From Darksidea phi (Eukaryota > Ascomycota > Dothideomycetes > Pleosporales > Lentitheciaceae), in contig JASJFT010000067.1 in NCBI GenBank assembly GCA_030770425.1, positions 62,001-126,000 of the forward strand: a stretch of 64,000 nt of DNA. Reading direction: 5' to 3'. Below the pieces are notes generated by a model. That model was not told the origin of the DNA and ran no database searches. It worked only from the letters and a program-made list of their open reading frames with translations. A program made the position numbers and the translations under genes. Shown one piece after another: positions 33,575-45,267 of the stretch (positions within the stretch are counted from its first letter, which is position 1; each line of letters starts with the position of its first letter).

Positions 33575-34275
33575 GATACTTCTAGTGTTGCGAGTATAAG
33601 GACGAGGGATGGAAGGGCGTGGATGAGGCGGGAAGGCAGCGTTTGAAGAGAAAGTGGGGAGGCAGCCATTTTTTGCAGGTGGAGAAAAGGGTGAAGAGGG
33701 GGGAATTGGAGATCGAGGATACCTCGTGTGTTGACATGGTGAGCGGGAGGCGGAGATGGCGGTAGGGCATATTCCGGCAATAAGCTAGCTGTTCATTTTT
33801 CTTCCTTCTCGATCAACAATTCTCTCTCGAGAAAATTGATCGCTATTCCGCCGTCTGCGATAGTGACATCTACAATAGGCAAAGCAAGTCCGAGCATCGG
33901 AATAGGCATTGATCCACCCTTATCATGCTAGCGCTAGCTCCACTCCACCTCAACTAACCTCTTCCTACTGACATTCGACTTCACCGCTTTCATAGCCCTT
34001 ACAAGACAAGACGGTATCTACGATCCTTCGCCCAAAGAATTACACTACCTCTGGTAGGTAGTACGCCTTGGCAATCATACACGTTCGCAAGGATGCAGGC
34101 CTATCTGAGTGCTCCACAACGAATCATGAATTCGGCATCGTGTCTGATAACATCTAGTGCGGGGTTACTATTATACAGACATGGCAAAAGGTATAAGAAC
34201 AGCGAGACCCAAAGTGTCGGGTCTCTCTAGAACCATTCCCACTTCTTGCCTAGTAGTGCTTTGAAGCCCCCCAAG
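33575..34275. other. intergenic between two plus-strand genes
   Basis: 3' region of the membrane protein gene and promoter of the deaminase gene. Nothing else recognised. Short minus-strand frames at 33571-33780 are not protein-like. Confidence 0.45.
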
Positions 34276-35191
34276 ATGTTTGCTTTCAAAACCCCCAGCA
34301 TCTTCCTTCTAGCTGCCACAGCAGCAGCGCACTTCATCGTCCCCAACGATGACCAAAACATGAGCGGCGTCGTTGTGAACGGAATCCCGTACAGCACTCG
34401 CGTCAAATACATGCGATTGGTACCCACTCCCACCACTCCCCTCAGAGAGACATGACGTCCCCCTCCACATCCAACCATGCCAACCACTACCAACAGGCCA
34501 ACGAAGCCCTCTTCGAACAAAGCGGCCCCTGCCCTTTCGCCGCCTACGGCACCATCATCGTAAACCACACGGCCGACGAAATTGTATGCCGAGGAGCGAA
34601 TTTCAGAACAGGCGACCCGACGTAAGCACCGCCGTGCTCGCCTCCTCAAGCCCCAATGCAAAAGACGAGGAAGACTGAAACAACCCATTTTAGTATCCAC
34701 GGCGAAATCTCCGCGATCAATGCCTGCACGGCCGTCTTCGCCGCCCGCAACATGACTCCGACCGAGATCTTCGCCGCGTGGGCCCAACTCTCAAGTACGT
34801 CTATTAGTCTCTAGCTGGCACCACCTAGCACTTCCTACCCTCTCTCCAGCCTAACGTGCCACCGATAGTCTACACAAACGCCGAGTCATGCCCCATGTGC
34901 GCCTCGGCAATCCGCTGGTCGGGCTTCAAAGAGTACATCTACGGCACTACCATTCAACACAACTACAACGTCGGTTGGGGCGTCATCACCCTTTCTAGCT
35001 ACGACGTCTTTCAACAAACGCGCCAACTGCCGGGTTATCAAACGGTGATGCTGGGCCAGATACTGACGAATGAGACGGACCCGTTGTTTAGCTGGCAGTA
35101 TAACGAGAGTTATCCCTGTCCGAATGGTTGTGAGAAGAGGATGAGCGAGACGAGGGGCTACTTGGGGTGTTTTGACCCTAATGCTTCGTAG
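34276..35191 (+). CDS. secreted cytidine/guanine-type deaminase, 230 aa
   Basis: Four exons: 34276-34419, 34497-34621, 34694-34794 and 34869-35191; all joins keep frame. A signal peptide is clear (MFAFKTPSIFLLAATAAAH). The zinc-dependent deaminase fold follows: the first zinc ligand and catalytic glutamate in TIHGEISAINAC, and the two cysteine ligands in ESCPMCASAIRW. This is the cytidine/deoxycytidylate deaminase superfamily, in the part closest to guanine and tRNA-adenosine deaminases. Several sequons (NHT, NMT, NET, NES) and extra cysteines near the C-terminus (YPCPNGCEK, LGCFDPN) fit passage through the secretory pathway. The likely role is hydrolysing amino groups of nucleosides or bases outside the cell or in the vacuole; the substrate is not known. 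A long antisense frame (34227-34787) is a by-product. Confidence 0.86.
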
Positions 35192-35519
35192 TAAAACGTA
35201 AATTAGTAGTAGGCGGCCTCTATCTAACTACTATCAAACAAAAAATAATGACGCCATGAAGGCGGAACTTTTGATGGATTGATTCATTGTATAACAAACG
35301 TGGGTAATTCATTCCCTCTTCCTACTGCTTGCTTGATGCAAATGTGTTCTGTGAATCCGAGAAATGCCTTCTTGCATATGTCCATTAGTGGAGAACAAGC
35401 TCACCAACTAGACGCTCAGATAGTGCAAACAAGTCCTGATTTCCAAACCCGCTCGTCTAGACATGAAGCAGGTAGATCCCGTGAAACTGTGCGTACTCTT
35501 GTTGCCCGTCTGACGCCAA
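35192..35519. other. convergent intergenic region
   Basis: 3' regions of the deaminase and MAP kinase genes. The frame 35279-35530 overlaps the MAP kinase end and is not protein-like. Confidence 0.5.
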
Positions 35520-36786
<1,267 letters not shown>

Positions 36787-39700
36787 GGCGGCGATCGGGA
36801 GGTGTTTATGCGCTGGAGCGCGTCGTCGTGTTCACTTGAGCTGCTGCTCGGGTGGTGAGGTGCAGGGTGAGGTGCGCTGTCGTCTGCGGGATCGTTCAAT
36901 GCGCAAGCTTGAGTCCAAGAAGTCTATCGGCGAGAAGCTGCATCCGACGTGTGTCAGTGGGACAAGGAACCATCAACCGCCGCCATTGTTCGCACTACAG
37001 CCACGAGCATGCCGGACAATGAGCGCACTAGCGCCACTCCGCGTTTGTCCCTCAGGAACACGAGAGTGGATGAAATGCAGGCCCTTCAGTATCACATTGG
37101 GCGTGTGCGTCACCAAGCTGGCTTGCCCACCCCGCCTGCTCCTCGCCGCCAAAGCTCACAATGGAAGAGATTCACATACCGGTCGATCGCAGCCAGCGTC
37201 TCTATCCACACGCAAGGACGGGCGCTTGTAAATAGGCGACTGTTGCTTCGTTCGTCGGCCTCGCACGGTTCCTGAGCCGTAGCCTTGCCTGCGGGGGCGA
37301 GTTCAGATGGCGCAATGTGAAACCGGAGCCTGCTCGTCTGGCCGTCCAAAGTGCGGGCTGCGCAGAGGGCGATGGCGAGCGCGGCGGGTGTCGAGGCGAC
37401 GGAGCGGTGCGAGGGGTACGACGGACGACGAGGGGCAGAAGGCCCAGGGTCTGCTGCGCTGGACGCCAAGTCAGCGCTGCCGACGCAAAGGACGAGGGCG
37501 AGGAGGGAGACGGGACAGATGATGGAACGGCTGTATACGTGGCTACCTACTGCAACGGCGTGGCTGGGGACGAGGTGAGGCGTCGCGTGGAGCGGTTGCG
37601 AGGGGAGGGTGCGATCAATGGGGTGCGTAGTGGGATGGTGGGGCGGGGATGCAGCTCAGGCCTGAAGAAGAAGAGGAGGAGGAAGCGGCACGCAGGAACG
37701 GCGCTCTATTGCTCTAGAAGTCTAGGACGTGGGCGGCGGGCGGTGGGCAGTGGGAAGCAAGGAAAGGCCGAGATATGACGGCGAGATATACCGTCTCTCG
37801 TAGCAGACGGTGCAGCACCGGGCCTGGAGTCGCAGGCCCGCCCGCGCGAGCTCCAAGCCCTAGCCGCTGGCGCCGGTGATTGGCCGGGGCGGCGCTGCTT
37901 GTCTCACGCCTCCAGCGAGCTCCATTGGAATCACCCCAGAGACACTCCTGTGATTTCTGCCATGCACGTCTCGTCTCTCGTCAACACGTCCGCCCCGCCT
38001 GCCCACCCGCCGCCTGTGTTTCGCGCCCAGCATCGCGATACCCAATTAGGAAAACCTCTCTAGCAGACCTCCCATCTCGTCCGCGTCCCGTCCCCCGTCT
38101 CGTCCGTCCAGCATCGCTTTGGCCTTGGTCGTTCCAGCACCTGCTACGCTGGCTCTTTCAGCGCGGCACCTCCGTTAAGCCCCAAGCCCCCGTCGCTCTC
38201 TGCGCCACGGCTGTGGGACGGGGTCAGGCCAAGGGATATAGGGCATCATCTGAAACCTCCCCGGAGGCACTCAGGAACCCATATCTTTCGGCTGCAGGGG
38301 CCGAGTTGCACCTTTCCAGCGTCTAATCCTGGTGCCTCCGGCAGGCTGAGGGGCCATGCGGCTACGCCTCGTCCCGAAGCAATTGGATCTCCCGTTCCGC
38401 ATGCAGCAACGTCATTCTCCCCCCGGCGACTACCAACCGTTGCCCCCTCAGGTCCCAGTGCACTGGATGCTAAGCACTGTGCCTCTTCTCCTCCGGACAC
38501 CGACGACAGCACGCGGTCCTATCATCGCTCGTCTCGATGCAGACGCCAATGTTTGCCGCCGAAGCATGTGAGACCTTCTGGAAGCGTTTCGTTAATCGCC
38601 AACCGAGCCACATCCCCACCGCATCTAGATCGCTGGCATGACCAAGGGCACGCCCGGACTCTCGCCTCGTTCCTGAGGCAGCCAATGCAGCCTTAATATC
38701 CATATTAATGCTCTCACCGGCTATCACCATCTCTGATACCGCACTGCGTTTGGCCCTCAGCTTACAAACGCCAGCTTCTCCAGCAACCTTTGCTACCGCC
38801 GAACGTCTCTGCTACCGGAACTCATAAGATCCAGCTGGGGCATGAATATGAGTGGGTCACAACTGCCACAACCTCCTCCGCGTGCCGCCCGAGTCCTCGT
38901 CAGTCCAGACATACGTTCGGTGGCGACCGTTGCAGTGGAAATAGGCACCAAGAGATGGCATGACGAATCACCAGCATCCCTTCCGACCGAGCTCATGCCG
39001 TGGATCCGCGAACCGAACATGTGGGTTGAACAAGTAACCTACACATGCAGGGCCCCGGCGGCGGTGAGGCCTTCTTTGGGGCCTGGGGACACGCATCTAG
39101 GCTTGTGTGCCCTAAGTTGTCCCTGTTGCACGCGTCTTCCAGCTATCCCTATACTGTACAAAACCTTCGTACTTCATTGTTCGCGACCTCATGTTGTGCT
39201 TCCTCAAGGCAGACTTACTCGCCACCAGCATACGCAAACATCCCACAGCTGCATCTCCTGGGCGTACTGGGTAGCATAATCAGAGACCACGACAGCATAT
39301 TGTTGCCGATTAACCTAAAAAGGTAACTTAGGATTTTGTTACGCTAATTTTGCGATTGGAGCTATGCTTAGCATACCGAACTTACTGGGTTGCAGGGGAG
39401 AATAATGTCAATTGCCATACCGAGCAGTCCGCACGGTTTACTTAGGTCTAATAGATGACTGGACAGAGAGTTACTTTGTAAGAGATGCACCTGGTATAGT
39501 GGGCCCTTTCAACTGTGTGGGGCAGCTGCTCAGGGCGGCGATGTGACATTATTTACCCCTTGCAACCACAGTACCACGGACTGTAAACTAGGACAAGGGC
39601 AAAGACACTCCTCTACACTTCACAAGCTCAAAGGAGACACAGAGAGTGAAGGTTACATTTATTGGCATACAGTTCATTAAAAAGTCATATCGTACAGGAG

Positions 39701-39928
39701 CTGGACATAGACCACACCCGCTTTACTATGTCCGTCACCAAACGCTCACCTCCGCTCCCGCCACCCGTCCCTCCTGGTTTCTCATACGCCTTATCAACCA
39801 CGACCTTTTGACGTACATGCCCAATCTCCGCCCATCCTCTTCCTCTCCTGCACCCCTTCAACCCGTCCCCTTTATCTCCAACCCCCTTATTGTTTACTCC
39901 CCGTCAACCACCTCATCCAGCCGGATAG
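36787..39928. other. 3.1-kb GC-rich region upstream of the MAP kinase
   Basis: No gene could be assigned. The left part is the MAP kinase leader and promoter. Plus-strand frames are unusually open between 37880 and 39330. One frame runs from an ATG at 37962 to 38697 with a single stop (TAG at 38061), which a 48-bp intron could remove. The predicted protein is Pro/Ser/Arg rich with no known motif. A long transcribed leader, a non-coding RNA or an unrecognised gene are all possible. Confidence 0.4.
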
Positions 39929-40223
39929 TCATTGAGTCGGTGCTGCCTTGGGCGGGTACTGGTGTCCGGCTTTCTCGACCTTGGGAGCGCAAGTGCACCA
40001 CTCGTCCTGGGGTACACGGTCCATGACACCCGAGATGTGGTTGCCGCAGCCCCACCAAGTTGTCTTTTCTATTCGGAAATGTAAGCATACAGAAAGGCTG
40101 ATGGTAGGCATGGTAGAAGAGGTAGCAATGGATAGCAGTATCAGGACCTGGAGTGGTAGGAATAGATGGAGAGGAGGGGGGTTTGAACTTACGGCATTCC
40201 GTGCAGGTAGCTTTATGGCACAT
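39929..40223 (-). CDS. 56-residue cysteine-rich conserved fungal protein
   Basis: Two exons, 40193-40223 and 39929-40068, joined in phase 1 across a 124-bp intron (donor GTAAGT, acceptor GAATAG). The product is MCHKATCTECQKTTWWGCGN followed by HISGVMDRVPQDEWCTCAPK and a short tail. Cysteines lie at 2, 7, 10, 18, 35 and 37. The pattern CxxxxCxxC, then a tryptophan pair, WGCGxH, VP and CxC, is one I recall in many short ascomycete proteins of unknown role. The cysteine pairs suggest metal binding, perhaps zinc. It has no signal peptide or membrane span, so it is probably cytosolic or nuclear. It is easily missed, since neither exon alone passes usual length limits. Confidence 0.8.
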
Positions 40224-41037
40224 GGTCGTCGATGTATATAAGTCTTGGCGTCGAGGGAGTCGATGAAGGCTTAAAAGCTCAGTATAAGAAACTGCAATCG
40301 AACCAAAATATGATGCACGCTGAAAGTCGTATTTGCAAGTGCCTGTGGAAGTGTTTGCTCTGCATTCGCGGAGCCGGGCATCCTATGTATACTCTTGCGC
40401 TCGGTGGTGGTCCACTTCCGCAGCTCACCTCGCCGAAGTCTAGTCGCCGACCGGGCAACCACACGGGGACATGAGTGGCCGCACTCTCACCACACTAAGC
40501 TATCCGCATGATTCACACATTGCATATACCATGATTACGCTACGCGGCGGGGCCCGCGCTGCGTACTGTACTAGGTAATTAGTCGGAGCTGTCGTGGGTG
40601 CGGCGGGCCACTTTGTTTTTAGAGAACTGCCGCTTGGGGAGGGGGGGTGCACTGGTTTGGGATTTAGGAAGCGATGGGTTCTGTTATAAAGGAAGCTTTG
40701 CTATTCGAGAGAGCCGTCTAAACTCTCGCGCCTATTTGACGACGTTTGAATTGGAAGGGATCGATTGGGAAAATGTGTGAGCTTGTGGGAGTAGGGTGTA
40801 CACAGCACTCTTCGCCGAGCGTTTCATCGCGCGAGATAACATGGAAGCCACAATTATCGAACCATTTGGATGAAGGCACCGAACCAGAACTTTGTTTCTT
40901 CCACTATGTACGAGATTGACACTAATGGTTCAACATGTCCGAAACCTTTCTATTTCCGCACCAGAACGCCTCACGCTGCCAAGATGTAGATGCATCTACC
41001 TCGCCGACGTCTTGACTACCCGTGGCTACCCATAAAA
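40224..41037. other. intergenic, no gene seen
   Basis: Promoter side of the small Cys-rich gene and 3' side of DBP3. Short overlapping frames on both strands only. Confidence 0.5.
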
Positions 41038-42983
41038 CTAATCGAACGATATCTTCGTGGCCTTCTTGTTTGGATCTACATCCTTGTAGAAGGCGCCGTA
41101 TGCTCCGTGCTCCTTCTTCTTGACCGTGGTGCCAAACTTCATGAGGTCTTCAGGGACGGGCTGGTTGGCCGCTTTAAGGACGTTGATCAGGCTGGGCCGT
41201 GTTAGCAAGTGTTTGCGGTTAGAGAGTTGTAATGTACTTACGCTCCAGATAGAGCCTTGTCATGCTCAGTAAACAGTGTAATGGCGAGACCCTCCTTGCC
41301 CGCACGTCCGGTTCGCCCAATGCGGTGCACGTAATCTTCGGCGGTAAGCGGGAACGTGACGTTGATGACCACCTTGACAGCCGGTATATCGAGACCGCGT
41401 GCAGCGACGTCAGTGGCTACAAGGAGAGGAACGTGGCCTTCCTTGAACGCCGCAAGCGAAGCAGTGCGCTTATCTTGAGACAGGTCGCCGTGAATGCCGC
41501 CGACCCGGAAGCCTTTCATACGGATGAAGTTCTCGATACGCACAGCTTCCTTCTTGTACAGGCAAAAGACAAGGATTCGATCATCCCTGTTCTTGCCAGA
41601 CTGGTATTGCTTAAGGAGTTGGAGCAGGCGCTGCTCTTTACCGCGAGGGTCTACAACTTCGACTTGCTGCTTGATGCGTATGTTGGCGCGCAGTTCGCCC
41701 GACACGTTGTCACCAATGGTGATCTTGACCGGCGATTGCATAAATGTAGCTGCTAGCTCGCGGACAGAGGGTGGCCACGTTGCAGTGAACATGAGCGTTT
41801 GGCGCTTCTTTGGCGTGCAGTTGATGATCTGACGAATAGCCTCCTCGAAGCCCTTGTCAAGCATTCGGTCAGCTTCATCCAGGACGACATACTCAGCTTT
41901 GCTGAGATCTGCGGACCCATCTCCAATCAAATCGTTGAGGCGGCCTGGGGTGGCGACCACAATATGCGCTGAGCGACAGGCCTTCACTTGTGGGTCCTTC
42001 GGCACTCCGCCGTACACGCAGACCACTTCAAGGCCTGCTGGCTTAGCCAAAATGGCCAACTGATCGTAGATCTGCACAGCCAATTCTCGGGTTGGGGATA
42101 CAATAACAGCCTTGACGCCTCGCTGCTGACTCTGCGGTAGAGAGGAAATGTACCGTACGCAAGGAACGCCAAAAGCCAGCGTCTTGCCAGATCCCGTCTC
42201 AGCAACCCCAATCATGTCCCTTCCTGACAACAGCGAAGGCCATGTTGCAGCCTGTATAGGTGTTGGTGCTGAGAAAGTAGCAAATGGCTTTCGCTGAGAA
42301 TCGTCGATAGGCAAATAGGCGAATTTCGTGATTGGACGAAGTTTTCGAGCGGATGGTAGAGGGTCGTCAATGGTGACAAACTGGGAGGCGAGGTACGAGT
42401 CGATCTCGGACTGTGGAAGCGCAGCCAATTCCTTGTTTTCCACGTATGTAGGAACTCTAGAGGCATCGGCTGGTTCTGGACTAGTAGCGACCGATTCGAC
42501 TCTTGAAGGGATCGCGGATGTTGCTTGCGACGTGAGTTTCGAGGAAGCCGTGGTGGAATCGTTCTCGCCGTCCGCCTCGGTTGACTTTTTCGTTTTCTTC
42601 TTTTCCGCTTTGCGCGCAGCTTTCCTTGCCGCCTTAGCAGCAGCTTCATCCTCCTCTACACCATTTGTGACGACCTCGAGGATGTCCACGCCATTCGAGG
42701 CCGACTTCTGTGCCTTCTTCGCCTCTTTCTTCGCCTTCTTCGCGGCCTTGCGCTCCGCTTTCGATAGCTTCTCCTCTGTTGCGCTGACTTCTACATTCTT
42801 GATACTATTGGTAGCCTCCTTAGCATCCGCATGCCCATTGGCGATCGGGTCGGCATCCTCGACTGCGGTGGACTTCCGTTTTCGTTCGCTTTTGTCCTTG
42901 CGGCTTTTCTTCCTCGAAAGACCTTCCGGCTTCACAGAAACCTCGTCCTCGGCGATAACTTCTGATATTGCTCGCTTTCCCAT
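41038..42983 (-). CDS. DBP3: DEAD-box RNA helicase Dbp3, 631 aa
   Basis: Two exons, 41242-42983 and 41038-41191, joined in phase 2. The N-terminal about 190 residues are Lys/Glu rich with repeated KAxRKA-like stretches, typical of nucleolar helicases. The Q motif is [20 protein letters not shown]. Walker A AETGSGKT is at 261-268, motif Ia is PTRELAVQ, and the DEAD box is at 369-372. Motif III reads FTATWPP, where the WPP is characteristic of Dbp3 and close relatives. Motif VI is [10 protein letters not shown]. The last exon supplies the family tail [21 protein letters not shown]. Dbp3 is nucleolar and helps process pre-rRNA at site A3 for the 60S subunit. Confidence 0.95.
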
Positions 42984-43389
42984 ATTCGCTAGGTGCAGAA
43001 AAGACTAAACTTGGTGTTGGACGTATTGATTCAAGTCGAACTTTTCCCTCGGCGCGGGCTGGATTTTTTCCGCTATCGATAAGTGGGCTATACTGGTGCA
43101 GAGCGACAGCTAGACTGGATGCGGTTAGCAGCTCAAGCCTGGCGGATCACAACCATGAATGGTCAGACAGAGCGGGCAAGGTCCATATATTTTGGGAGCT
43201 ACTGGAGATACGATATCAAAGTTCAACTGGTATCTACATCGAAGCCTTCAAGTTCGCGTCGTACGTGTTTTGCTTTCTCGAAGGCCTAGCCGCACCGCTC
43301 AGCCGTCGTATGTATGCCCTACACGTGTGCCTTCAATGCAAGCTTGCAATCTCGATTCTGATGTCTTCTTGCACGAGTTCTTGCATTCT
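42984..43389. other. intergenic between DBP3 and allantoicase
   Basis: About 400 bp holding the DBP3 promoter and the 3' region of the allantoicase gene. Overlapping plus-strand frames here are antisense by-products. Confidence 0.5.
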
Positions 43390-44536
43390 TCAAACCTTCT
43401 TCCCAAAGATCCTGAACCTTTTCACGCCGCCATCCGGAATGATGACGAGCTTTGCATGCGTATACCCCTTACCGTTAATCTCGGTGAGCTCCTCCTTGTA
43501 CTCCTTCTCAATATCAGGCCCACTCTTCTGCGGAGCCAAGATTTCCACCCAGCCTGCATCATCATGTGCTGGCTCCCGGCCAAACTCTCCGGCAAAAACC
43601 TGCACCTTCTGGGGGAAGTTGCCTCGGAAATGCGCGGTATCAATAACTACACTCTCAATCTGACCCTTCACCCCCAACCTCACAATAACCCAGTCCACGT
43701 GCTCTCCACGCGTGCGCTTAGTTTCCCATCCATCGCCCATGTCTTTACCGCGTCCAGGCAAGAGCAGGTTATCTTTGGTGCCGAAGTGCTGGTCCGAGCA
43801 GGACGTTGCGACGCCGCCCATTATGGCAGCGGAGAGCTCGAAGACGGCGGAAGCGGATTGGGGAAATACGGGGACAGCAACACCGTAGAGACGGAAGCGG
43901 GCGATCCCGCCATCGGGGTACATTAACAACTTAACATGGGTATAGGCCTTCTCGGTAATCTTGTCCAGCTGCCATGCATGTCGCTGGCTGGGTCCGCATT
44001 CTTGCTTACTTAGAATCGTTTCCCAGCCCTTGTAATCTGCTTTCTTGACTGCTTCCTCCTCCTCGTCACTTGATACGAAGGTGCCTTCAACTGCAATCTC
44101 AGGTGCGTGGTTGCCATCGAAGAATGCAGTGTCAATTTCCACACCTGCGACCTTCCCACTCGCAGTACCTAGCCGTATCACCACCCAATCCGCAGGCTCA
44201 CTGTTGTGTCGTCGCGTTTCCCAGCCGTCATACCATGCACCGGCGTGTGTGAAGACTCCCGGTTTGCGAACAGGCGGCGTGGGAGTTATGAGATTTTCTG
44301 CGGCCGCGAACCACTCGTCACTGAAGGAGAGGATTTTGGAACCGAGCGGCGCGGAAATTAGGTCTGGACGCTGGTTAGTTCGAACGCAAACCTGTTGGTA
44401 GTATGGCGATTGAGGTAAATAGCCCACCTATGTATTTAGACCTAAATGTTGAGTCGATCAAGTCAATGGGAATGCTGCGGGAGCTAGCTGTTGCAGTGTC
44501 CCGAACATCTTCAGGAGACAGCGTGCGGATCTCCAT
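43390..44536 (-). CDS. DAL2: allantoicase, 360 aa
   Basis: Two exons, 44428-44536 and 43390-44363, joined in phase 1 with branch site ACTAACC. The enzyme hydrolyses allantoate to ureidoglycolate and urea in purine nitrogen catabolism. The protein consists of two related beta-sandwich repeats. Repeat one runs from DLISAPLGSKILSFSDEWFA through DGWETRRHN, ADWVVIRLG and VEIDTAFFDGN. Repeat two runs from GGVATSCSDQHFG through DGWETKRTRG, VDWVIVRLG and VVIDTAHFRGN. Each ends with TH(V/A)KL...PDGG...RFR. The internal duplication and length fit the family. It is probably cytosolic or peroxisomal; the C-terminus GKKV is not a clear PTS1. No allantoinase or permease gene lies nearby, so it is not clustered here. 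It is usually induced by nitrogen limitation. Confidence 0.95.
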
Positions 44537-45267
44537 GGTCGCTAATTTGTGGACAAGATGTAGATAAAAGGAACCAAGGATTAAATGAGCCGGATACGAC
44601 AAAAACGAAGGTACAGAAGCGAACGCAATGGTTATAAGGCGCTTTTTTTTAGCAGGCCATGGTTGGCGGGGTAGTGGGGTATTCGCAGTCGGAAGTGGCC
44701 CACTAGTTCAGATCTAGGAAACCACCGATAGCGGAGGGAATCATATCGAGTAAGAGAAACTGTGATGCCGTAACCATGCGGACGTGACAGGCCAAAGAAG
44801 TAGGAATTGCATTTGAAATTAGGTAAAAGAAATTGAGACTACGGTTACGTATTCCATGGCAATAAAAATGTATCGGAAATCTCAGAATTCTATGCGCATG
44901 TCGCAGTCACTACCCATGATGCGGCTATCCAGACACGGAGACAAAATGAAAATTCTTTTCGACTTGCCAAAAGCCAACGCCGTGCTATGACTGGTGACGA
45001 GGACCTGCGCTGATGTTGAACATGCAAGCTACCCCTTGTTTATTTCCCTCCTCCACGCTTTCTATCCTCGTTGATGTGAACACGTAACGCGCTTGCGTAG
45101 GCGTGCTACTTGTCAAGATACGAGTTAAGTTTCCCTTAGGCCAGCCGTGATGACTTGGTCAGACACTTGCTAGTTCGAACGAGGTGTTCCGACATAGTGC
45201 TGAGCTTGCTCCCTGCCCTGCTGTTGGTGTTGCCACTAAGGGCAAAGTTTATTAAGGTATTCGATTA
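44537..45267. other. intergenic, AT-richer, no gene
   Basis: Allantoicase promoter on the left, where GATA-factor control would be expected, and the 3' region of the ankyrin/DIL gene on the right. No other feature seen. Confidence 0.5.

Noticed and set aside
34227..34787. 186-codon minus-strand open frame
   Set aside because: Antisense to the first three exons of the deaminase gene, which has a signal peptide, zinc motifs and frame-keeping introns.
38842..39279. 145-codon plus-strand open frame
   Set aside because: I considered a fungal cyclin remnant because of an RWH-like stretch, but the match does not hold in one frame and the rest of the domain is missing.
42328..43008. 226-codon plus-strand open frame
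   Set aside because: Antisense to the Lys/Glu-rich N-terminus of DBP3, which naturally gives a Ser/Phe/Leu-rich mirror frame.
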